The notes beneath the pieces were generated by a model. It was not told where the DNA came from. It made no database searches and saw only the letters and a list, made by a program, of their open reading frames with translations. From the NCBI RefSeq assembly GCF_020536995.1, contig NC_068362.1, positions 104,000,376 through 104,064,375 on the forward strand: a stretch of 64,000 nt of DNA. The letters are read 5' to 3'. A program made the translations under genes and the position numbers. Source of the DNA: Dreissena polymorpha. Its lineage: Eukaryota; Mollusca; Bivalvia; Myida; Dreissenidae. Below, one piece after another: positions 33,781 to 45,700 of the stretch; position 1 is the first letter of the stretch; each line of letters starts with the position of its first letter.

Positions 33781-36700
33781 GTTTTAAATTTTGCTGTTTC
33801 CACATCCTGAATTTGATAGGTAGTTATTTGCTTATACTCTTCATTGAATGTCGCACGCAAACCTGGTTTATTTTCCCCAAAGTCAAGGTCACACTTAGAG
33901 GTCAAATGTCAAATAGGGGCATAATACAGTTTGTCTGGACTGTAATCTCATCAGGAATGTTGAATCATCTTGCTACAAGTACTATATGTTGTGATGATAT
34001 TTGTGCGCAATACATGCGCTCTTACCTGAAAGTTAAACGTCACACTAACAGGTCAAAGATCAAATAAGGGCATGATTAATTACATGCAGTTTTGACAACG
34101 CGATATACAAAGTAACCGATCTAGTGGTGTTAACGGTCATTTACTGAACGCGCTCTTAAAGCAATACGTCATTTAATAGGGAAAACGTTTTTTTCAATTT
34201 TTTGTAAATTCACATATTTCTGTGGGCATCATATAGAGCGGTCGGGATAGCTATAGGGTTCTTGGTCGCCATAAGGTTCGCTGTAGCCTCCATGTTTGTG
34301 AAGGCTTACCCGTGTATATAATGTAAAAATAATTCAATTCGTGGTCATGACATTTGGCGGTTTAAAAACTGACTTTTTCGTGAACACGTTAATTCGTGGA
34401 TTTCTGATTTTGAAATAAAAGGAATTTGCGTCGATCATTTTCCGATGTGTGTTCCGATTTGTTAAATTCGTGGATCGACCAACCCACGAAATCAACGAAA
34501 GTTAATGTATCATGAATAATTATGATTGTACAGTATCTGGACCGTGCTCTGTGAAAAGGGGGTTTAATGCAAGTGCGTAAAGTGTCGTCCCAGATAAGAC
34601 TGTGCAGTCCGCACAGGCTAATCAGCGACAACACTTTTCGCTTTTATGGAATAGTTCGTTTACAGAAAGTCTATTCTTAGCAAAATCCAGTTTAGGCGGG
34701 AACTCTTTACGCAAATGCATCAAACACCGTTTTCACAGAGCACGGTCCATTTATAAAATACAGTTCGCACAGTTTGTGGCGGGCCTCGTTGGCAGCGGTC
34801 GGGATTGTCCTAGGAGTACTGTCATTTCTCGAGATTGCTGTAGCAGGAATGTTTTTGAAGACTTAACTTCATTCATGTCTAAATTGCCCATTCCCAGGTC
34901 GAAGCGGGCCACGTAAACAGTGGTCGGGATGGTGCTCGTATTAGAGTTTGTTGTAGACGCAATATTTGTGAAGGTTTAGATTATTTATATCTCAGCCTCG
35001 CTCTGGGAAAACGGCACTTAATGCTTGCGTATAAAGTGTCGTCCCCGATTATTCCGTTCCGTCCTCACCAGCTAATCAGGGACGACACTTTTCGTTAGTA
35101 TTTTATTTTTCGTTTAACGGATGTCTCTTCTGAGCAGAATACAGATTAGTTGGACTGCACAGGCTAATCTGAGAAGGAACTTCACGCATATGTATACATA
35201 TATATTCTCACAACGCGACTCATATCCATATTGCACATTTCCAGGTCGAAGCGGCTTACACCTATATTGCACAGCCTCAGGTCGGAGCGGCTTATATCTA
35301 TATTGCACATTCCCAGGTCGAAGCGGCTAGTAACATCTATATTGAACAATCCCAGGTCTAAGCGGCTCATATCTATATTGCATATTCCCAGGTCGAAGCG
35401 GCTTATATATATATATATTGCACAATCCCAGGTCTAAGCGGCTCATATTTATATTGTATATTCCCAGTTCGAAGCGGGCCACGTTGACAGCGGTCGGTAT
35501 AATGCTAGGGGTGCTGTTCGCAATAGGATTCGCTGTAGCAGTCACGTTTGCGGTTTCCAAAGACTCTGATAATAAAGGTTAGAGGGCTGTATATGTTTTC
35601 AGCATTTCATTCAAACAAAGTAACACACAAAAAAATGCTAACACAACAAACACAACTACTCTACAAATAATTACTATATATTGTGCATAATAGGCGGTTT
35701 AAATACGTCGGTAAAGCGTGAGAAACAATTACAATATTTGAAATGAGAATTTCTTCTTGTGTTGGCTGTTGGCTGTTCCGTATAAAAGTTTATGCTTCGG
35801 TATTTATAAAATGTCTGATTTATAAGTTTGGATTTAAATTGTAGGATCATGTTTCTTTCACATGTTTTCTTTGTTTAGGTCTTGGTTTTATAAATGCGTT
35901 TATATCATGCATGCTAAAATAATATGAAATGGGTTTTGCAGTTGAGGCAAATCTAACGACATCGGGTGTTAGTATGACGTCATATTCGACCACGACACCA
36001 AGCGTGACGTCACATGAATCTACAACGCAAGAATCTAAGTCTACGTCACAAGCTGGTGCAACCACGGACTACGTAACTCACGTGACGTCTCGTGTGACAA
36101 CAATACAGGGAACACATGCAAGTGGAACGTCTGTTACGTCAAAAGCGACAACGACGTTACAGCATATCACAACGTTACAAGGCGTCACGACTTCAACTTT
36201 AACAATAATGTCGACAACAGGATCTACAGATCACTCAACGACTTCTGGTAAAAGAACTATAACATGTCCCTAACCTAATTTAACATTGTCACATGTGATT
36301 TTTGCGATTTCATTATATGAACATTATTCCGGCTGCTCTTGAAAAAATATTTAATCATAGACGTTTAAGGGATGCGTGTAAACGGATATTCGTTTTCATG
36401 TACAAATACTCGTTTAAGCAAATGGGAGGTGATAGTTGTTACAATGATCGACGATTTCAAAGATTGTATAGCTTGAATCGTTTAAGAAATTAATAGATTG
36501 ATGAAACCCTTTTACAACACGTTGAAAATAATTTGTACTATTATAGTATAATTATGCATGATTAAGTTGTTGTTTTTTCATTTTACCAGTAATGCACTAT
36601 TATCAATGTTATCTACCCAGAGCGGATATCCTTAAATAAGCAAATAGCACCCATTAATGATGTTATTTTCCAAAAGTGCCCCGGGTTTCTGTGCACCAAC

Positions 36701-39700
36701 GGAATGTGTCTCCCGGTGATGCAAAGATATGACGTCACGATTCCGTGCCCGGATGGAGAGGACGAGATGGACTGTTTGAATGTTGACCGAGGTCCGCGCG
36801 TTTCTTTTATGTATTGTGTATGCACACTCCGTTGAGGCTATGATTACATAATTCTTTGTATGAAATTGCCTACACAGGGTTGTGCTGTCCAAGATCAGAA
36901 GATAGTCATATTTTGTTTGGAAAACTTAAGTGAATGTTCAAATTTTCCAATTATTTTATGATATCCTATGAAACAAAGACACAGTCTATATATGATCTAA
37001 CCGATAGTCTCTATAAAACCTAAACGATACAGTCTAAATGTGACCTGACCGATACAGTCTTTATATGACATAGTCGATACAGTCTATATATGACCTGACC
37101 GATACAGTCTATATTTGACCTTACCGATACAGTCTCTATATGACCTGACCGATTCAGTCTGTTGTTCGATACAGTCTATATGTGACCTAAACCATAAGGT
37201 CTATATATGACCTAAACTATACAGTCTATATTTAACTTGACTGATACAGCCTATATATGACCTGACTGATACAGCCTATATATGACCTGACTGATACAGT
37301 CTATATATGACCTGACCGATTCAGTCTATATGTGACCTAAACGATAAGGTCTATATATTACCTAAACTATACAGTCTATATTTAACTTGACCGATACAAC
37401 CTATATATGACCTGACTGATAGAGACTTTATATGACTTGATCGATACAGTCTATATATGACCTGACTGATACAGCCTATATATGACCTGACCGATACAAG
37501 CTATATATGACCCGATCTATACAGTCTATATATGACCTGACCGATACAGTCTATATATGACCTGACCGATACAGTCTATATATGACCTGACCGATACAGC
37601 CTATATATATGACCTGGTCGATACAGTCTATATATAACCTGACTGATACAGTCTATATATGACATGACTGATACAGCCTATATATATAGCATGACTGATA
37701 CAGCCTATATATGACCTGACTGATACAGTCTATATATGACCTGACTGATACAGTCTATATATGATCGACCGATACAGTCTATATATGACCTGACCGATAC
37801 AGTCTATATATGACCTGACCGATGCAGTCTATATATGACCTGACTGATACAGCCTATATATGACCTGATCGATACAGTCTATATATGACATGACTAATAC
37901 AGCCTATATATGACCTGACCGATACAGTCTATATATGACCTGACCGATACAGCCTATAAATGACCTGACTGATACAGCCTATGTTTGACCTGACTGATAC
38001 AGCCTATATATGACCTGACCGATACAGTCTATATATGACCTGACTGATACACTCTATATATGACCTCATTGATACAGTCTATATATGACCTCATTGATAC
38101 AGTCTATATATGACCTGACTGATACAGTCTATATATGTCCTGACTGATACAGCCTATATATGACCTGATCGATACAGCTTATATATGCCCTCACTTATAC
38201 AGCCTATATATGACCTGACTGATACAGTCTATATATGACCTGACCGACACAGTCTATATATGACCTGACTGATACAGTTTATATATGACCTGACCGATAC
38301 AGCCTATATATGACCTGGTCGATACAGTCTATATATGACCTGACTGATACAGTCTATATATGACCTGACCGATACAGTCTATATATGACCTGACTGATAC
38401 AGTCTATATATGACCTGACTGATAAGTCTATATATGACCTGACTGATACAGTCCATATATGACCTGACTGATACAGCCTATATATGACCTGGTCGATACA
38501 GTCTATATATGACCTGACCGATACAGCATATTTATGACCTGACTGATACAGTCTATATATGACCTGACTGATACAGTCTATATATGACCTAATCGATACA
38601 GTCTATATATGACCTGACTAATACAGCCTATATATGACCTGACCGATACAGTATATATATGACCTGACCGATACATCCTATATATGACCTGACTGATACA
38701 GCCTATGTATGACCTGACTGATACAGCCTATATATGACCTGACCGATACAGTCTATATATGACCTGACTGATACACTTTATATATGACCTGACCAATACA
38801 GTCTATATATTACCTCATCGATACAGTCTATATATGACCTGACAGATACAGTCTATATATTACCTGACTGATACAGCCTATATATGACCTGATCGATACA
38901 GCCTATATATGACCTGACTGATACAGCCTATATATGACCTGACTGATACAGTCTATATATGACCTGACCGATACAGTCTATATATGACCTGACTGATACA
39001 GTTTATATATGACCTGACCGATTCAGTCTGTATATGACCTTGTCAGTATAGTCTATATGTGACCTGACCGACACATTCTATATTTAACCTGATCAATACA
39101 TTCTATATATGACCTCTCCAAAACCGTATGTATATGACCTAACCGCTACAGCCTAAATATGATATGACCGACACATACTATATTCGACCTGATCGATAAG
39201 TCTATATATGACCTTTCCATTACAGTCTATATATTACCTGACCTATACAGCTTATATATGACCTGATCGACACAGTCTATATATGACCTCTCCGATACAG
39301 TCTATATATTTCTTGACCGATACAGCCTATTATATGACCTGATCGATACAATCTATATATTAACTGACCGATACAGCCTAGATATGACCTGATCGATACA
39401 CTCTATATATAACCTGACCGATACAGCCTATATATGACATGACGATACAGTCTATATATGACCTGACCGATACAGTCTATATATGACCTGACCGATACAG
39501 CCTATATATGACCTGACTGATACAGCCTATATATGACCTGACTGATACAGCCTATATATGACCTGACCGATACAGCCTATATATGACCTGACCGATACAG
39601 TCTATATATGACCTGACTGATACAGTCTATATATGACCTGACCGATACAGTATATATATGACCTGACTGATACAGTCTATATATTACCTGACTGATACAG

Positions 39701-42700
39701 TCTTTATATGACCTGACTGATACAGTCTATATATGGCCTGACCGATACAGCCTATATATGACCTGACTGATACAGTCTATATATGACCTGACCGATACAG
39801 CCTATATATGACCTGACCGAAACAGCCTATATATGAACAGATATAGTAATTATACATGACCGGACCGATACAGTGAATATATGACTTTACATATACAGCC
39901 TAAAGATTACCTTCCAAATATAATCTTTATATGATATGACCGATACAGGTCAATTTATTGAACCAAAGAACAATTACTGAAATATTTTAAAAGCGTATTT
40001 AACAATTCCACATTTTGGTCTGATTTAATTAAGTTTGATCAATAACTTTCTCTTTAAAGCCAGAAAAAGACACGATTGTAAATATGTCCTACTAACGCTA
40101 TGTATTTTTGACTATTCACCGAACAGTCCGAGCTTTACTTCTCCCCTTAATAACGGTCTCGGCGCCCGAATGCAATGTTGTGGTTAAGGCACATGCACAT
40201 GCAACATATCTATACAAATAAATTCTTCTACATGTATTCAATTGAACAATTTGCACATATATATATAGCATTGACCCTTTACAGACTGTGAGGAGAGAGA
40301 GTTCCGTTGCATACAGTACAGGCAGTGCGTCCCCGGTGCGCGGAGGTGCGACGGAACCCCGGACTGTCTGGATGGGTCTTACGAGTGGTACGGTTGTACT
40401 AAGACCACCACCACTCGGCCTGTGCTAGGTATGTTTAATTCGCCTATAATAGAACCACTACCACTCGGCCTCTGTTTGACATGTATGACATGTTATAGAA
40501 CCTGTTTTATATGTGTAATTTGGGAAAAAAGGGCCTTAAATACAACCGCCACCACTCAGCCTGTGTTTCTTAGTATATCCCGCCTGTTATGCGACCACAG
40601 ATCTTCGGCCTGTGTTAGGTATCTATAAGTCGCCTATAATAAGACAACCACCACTATAAGTCTAAGACGACGTGGCGTTGTGGATATGGTGTCCGCATAT
40701 CGTTCGGAGGTCAAGGGTTCGATCCTCACTGTTTCAGCGTTCTTTAGATCTCCTCCAAAAGCACCAAGTACTGGTTTTACCAAGGAAACAGACTCGAAAA
40801 CGTTTCAATCAGATATGCGCTTTTAGTGTAATGGAGTTGAAATAAATAGGTTCATAATAAACGCTGCTTGTAAGAGATATGTCATGTCGCTGCTCGAGTC
40901 CTTTTTTAGATTAACACTAAACGAAAACCCTCGCATATTTCAAATATCAGTATTACTGAAAGTCAATTCTAAGTAAACGTGTTTCAGATTTAGAGATAAG
41001 ACTGATGGACGGTCAGAGTGACGTCACTGGCAAGATGCGACGTGGTCGCGTGGAGGCACGATTGCCCGGAAGTGACGATAAGTTTGGCACCGTGTGTGGC
41101 GACATCTGGACTGACAAGGAGGCTACGGTCGTCTGCAGATCGCTGTACACAGAGTAAGCAATCGGTGGAATACTTATTAGCTAAAACCTCATTCAATCGA
41201 AAATAATGCCAATTTATAGGTGAACGCTTTAGTTCTGTATAAAACGCATTGTTTTCTAATAACAGTATAATTCAGGTGAGCCCTTTCGTTATGTATAGCT
41301 TGCATGGTTTTCTTATAACAGTATAATAACGATTAAATACAAAGTCCATGGAACTTAATTTAACTTAAAATGTTAACATTTCTAAATAACATGTTAATTC
41401 ACTGGATAAACGGGGTTTTATGCATGTGCGTTAAGTGTCGTCCCAGATTATTCTGTGCAGTCCGCTGGATCTTTGCTAAGAAGAGACATCATTTAAACGA
41501 AAAATACAATAAAGGCGGAAAGTGTCGTCCCTGATAAGCCTGTGTGGGCTGCACAAGGTAATCTGGGACGAAGCTTTACGCACAGGAATTATACCCGGTT
41601 TTTTTTAGAGCGAGGGTTATATATTTTTCTGTAGTCTTGACAAGCATGCAGTGTACGTACTTTATTCACTCCTGAGGCATCATGAGCAAGCTCGTGTATA
41701 GAAACTCCACCATTATAGTTTTGTCTTTATTACAAGTCACTTGTTAGATGGTAACGCATAGATGTATACACATAAATCTCTGTTAACAAATAAGTCGATG
41801 GTTTTCAATGGTTACATATAAATCCAAATACAAATTAAAGTTCTTGTGAGTTTCATTGTGAAAACAATTAAACAATCAGTATATGTTGTAATAAAGCTAT
41901 GTCTTACTAAGTGGAGCTGAATTTTAGCTAACCGCGGAGTTTCTCTGTCCTCGTTTCAGTTTCCAAGGCACAGGCTTCGCTTATGGCAACGCTATATTCG
42001 GACAAGGCTCTGGTGACGTCCTGTTGTTGCGCGTGCAGTGCCATGGAAACGAGACGAATCTAGGTCAGTGCTGGTCACGTGGTATTGGACAGGTAGCGGT
42101 ATTGTGCGGCCATAGCCAGGACGCCAGCGTGTCATGTGGTAAGTGGGTTGAGAATCGATTAATGCTGGGTACAATATTTCTTCGACTGTATGCTGTGTAA
42201 TAATTATATTCTTTCAATGAACGTATTGTCAAAGATGCTCGTCGTAAAATAACGTCATTATTTTTACTTCATGCCGTTATTATTTTCTCGAATTACTCAA
42301 GTTCAAAACTTGTAGAATGTAGGTTTTACCACATACGAAACTGAACACTTTAACTTCTGAATGAAAAGCAAAACTAGCAAGACAACGTCTTCTTAAATAT
42401 TATTGTAAATGGCTTCGTATGCAAATATTTGAGGAAGCATCAACAATGGTCTAACAATTTTGGACCTTAGACCAGATGCTGCACTTTATGTTCTTTTCAG
42501 ATGGACCGCTCAATGTGTCTATTGTATCTAGCACGCCACTTCCTAAAGTAAAAGGTAACATCTTAGAGATATGGCGGGTCGTGTGAAACAAAATATATAT
42601 ATATACAGTATATGTGTTGTCCACCTTACAAAAGATGTTATAACGTGGTATCAAATAGAAACCAACACTTGACCTATGATATTATTCACATTTTTCGTTA

Positions 42701-45700
42701 TATGTAACAACATTATTATTTGTGGGAAATCAATATTTCGTTGATTTCCTGTGTTGATCGATCCACGAATTAAAAACAAACACATCGGAAATGACCAATA
42801 AAAGTTCCTTTCTGTTTTCCAAAATCAGAAATCCATGAAACTACGTGTTCACGAAAAAGTCATTAAAAAACGAAATTTTACGCAAACGAATGTAAATGGT
42901 TTAACAGTAGTTTACTTATTTCAATTCATTTAACATTTCTCTGAAACCACAATTTTACCGCGAAATTATTTTTTAATATATAATTTACATGGTAGTTTTA
43001 CTTAACTCATCCATATCTCTGCCTCATTGCATCTAACGTGATAAGCTTATCGAGACAATCGTTTTTATTGATTTTTCATATAAATTTAATACAAGATATT
43101 CGCCTGTCACGAGGAAGAACGTGTCTGGGAGGTCTAGTGCAGATGAACCACGATGGCGAGTGGCGGGCGGTGTGCGACGACGGATTTGGCGAGCGGGAGG
43201 CGACTGTCGTCTTCCGGATTCTGGGCTTCAAGTAGGTCAAGAACTGGGTTTGTGTACAGCATCTTAAACATAATGCATCTTAAGATTTATTTAATCCTTT
43301 TATTCGGATCAGGATACACATGCTGTGGCTTAAAAATGATGTATGCCAAAATTTCATTTAGTCTCGGTCTGGGAAAATAGGGCTTAATCCATGTGCAAAA
43401 AGTATTGTCCCGGATTAGCCTGTGCAGTCCACACAGGCAAATCAGGGGCGGCGTTTTCCGCTTTAATGATTTTTTTTTGTTTAAACGAAGTTTTGTCAAC
43501 AAAAATGCAGTGTAGTCGGACAGTGTTATCTATTTATTATTCCTCCATCTTCCTGATGGGCACACTCAGATTTATTCTTGCCCATGGATACCGCGGACGG
43601 CACAAGTATATCTTTGACGACACTTTCCGCACATGTATGAAGCTCCGTATTCCCAGACCGAGGCTTATATTTTTTCAGTGCGGGTATCGGCAAGGTAAAA
43701 AGCGGATTCGGCGTAGGGGACGGACTCTTTTGGTTGGACGATGTAAGTTGCTATGGGAACGAGACCAACATTATGCAGTGCCAGTCCCGACCCCTCGGGG
43801 AGAACAATTGCGACTACTATTAGGCGGTGGGCGTGGCATGTCGTAAGCTCGAAAATTTTATATGAATCGTGCTCTGAAAAAAAGGATTATTGCATGTGCG
43901 TAAAGTGTCGTCTCAGATTAGCCTATGCCTTCCGCACAGGCTAAAGAGGGACGACACTTTATGTTTGATTAATCTTTTTCGTTAAAAGGAAGTCTCTTCT
44001 AAACGTGTTTACAAATGTTTTGCCATGTCACTGCGGTCAGATAACCTTCTCATACTTTTCTAAGTACAGCTTATCAGATCTATGCAAATACTGTAAAATT
44101 ATCATTATTCGCGGGACATAAATCGTTGATGATTTCTTGGGTTTCCGATTAACGAATTTAACACAAACACATCGGAAATGAGCGACGCAAATTACGTGAC
44201 ATCGAAAGTGTCAAACACATGCACACTTTTCTTCTGATTAAATTGTATTATTATATTTAAACTAAACATTATGTTAATAGCCAATTATATAATATAGTGT
44301 GAACAATTATATCTACAAAAATATTGTTTCGTTACATGGCCGCAGCCTGATTAAACAATATTATTAAAAATGTTATCTAAAGTATTATATAAATATAGTT
44401 ATAGCAAGCATTTCTGTCTGTGAGTCTGTCTGTCACACTTTTCTGGATCCTGCGATAACTTTAAAAGTTCTTCATTTTTTTCATGAAACTTGGAAAATGG
44501 ATAGATGACAATATGGACATTATGCACGTCATTTCATTTTGTTCCTACGTCAAAAATTATGGTTGCTATGGCAACAAATGAAAAGTAAATTAATAAATTC
44601 TGACAATGGTGGAGCCGGTAGGGGACATATATTGCTTGGCAATAGTCTTGTTACATGTGGGGTATAACATTCATCCTTTTAACCTATCGGATGTTTTTCG
44701 CATTTGAGCCTCGTTCTGAAATGATCGAATTAATTTATATGTAAAGTGTTGTCCCTGATTAGCCTGTGCGGACTGCACAAGCTAATTTGGGATAAAACTT
44801 TACGCACATTCAATAACTCCAGATTTCCTAGACCGCCGATCATTTTTACATAAAGTCTCATTTTAGCGGGCAATCCGAAGATCGACTGTGCGCAAACACC
44901 CTGCATGTCTAGCGTCAACTGTTCCTTCGACGAGAACGACTGTTGCTATGGCTTCGCTGACCCCTCGGTCACGGGGGTAGGGGCAGTCCCGTGGGTGTGG
45001 AAGGACCATCCCAAAGGGGCGGGTAAGAAGTAACGCTAGCAGAGGCTTCCATAATACAGCGCTATTAAATGAGCCGCGTTCTGGAAAAACGTGGCTTAAT
45101 GCATGTGCGTTTTTTAGTGTCGTCCCATATTTACGTGTGCAACGACACTTTCCGCTTAAACTGGACTTTCGCAAAGAAGAGACTTCCTTTAAATTAAAAA
45201 TTCAATAAAATACTTTACGCACACGAATTAAGACCCATTTTCCCAGATCGAGACTCATGTTATAGTGCTGAAACAGTCACAATTCACTAGATTCAATGTT
45301 CTGCAGCAATAAATCAACCAGCTGAATCAATACAGACTGGAAAAATGATTTGACGGCAACCAGATTAGTTTATCTTAATCCAATGGTGATTTTTTTAATC
45401 ATGTCCCTTAAATGTCTTTAAAATAGTAAGGCTATTGCGCCTAGGTCTTTAGTTGATTAGATCTGTTTTGACTGAACCTTTAAGCGCGTTTGCTTATGTT
45501 GGTCAGGAAAGAATCATCGATGCTTTATTACAAGTATGAACTATAAATAAGTCGTTTCAGGATATCCAATATCGTTTCAAGTTTAATGGCAATAATACAA
45601 ATAATTTCTACATATAATTTATAATTTTTATAAAATAAGCTGCTAGAGCTAGGTGACAGTTATACTCAGGTGAAATATAAAAGCATTTTCGTCGGGTTGA

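Noticed and set aside
40666-40730. Functional tRNA gene
   Set aside because: A and B boxes are present but the sequence does not form a clear cloverleaf, and the downstream body matches other SINE copies.
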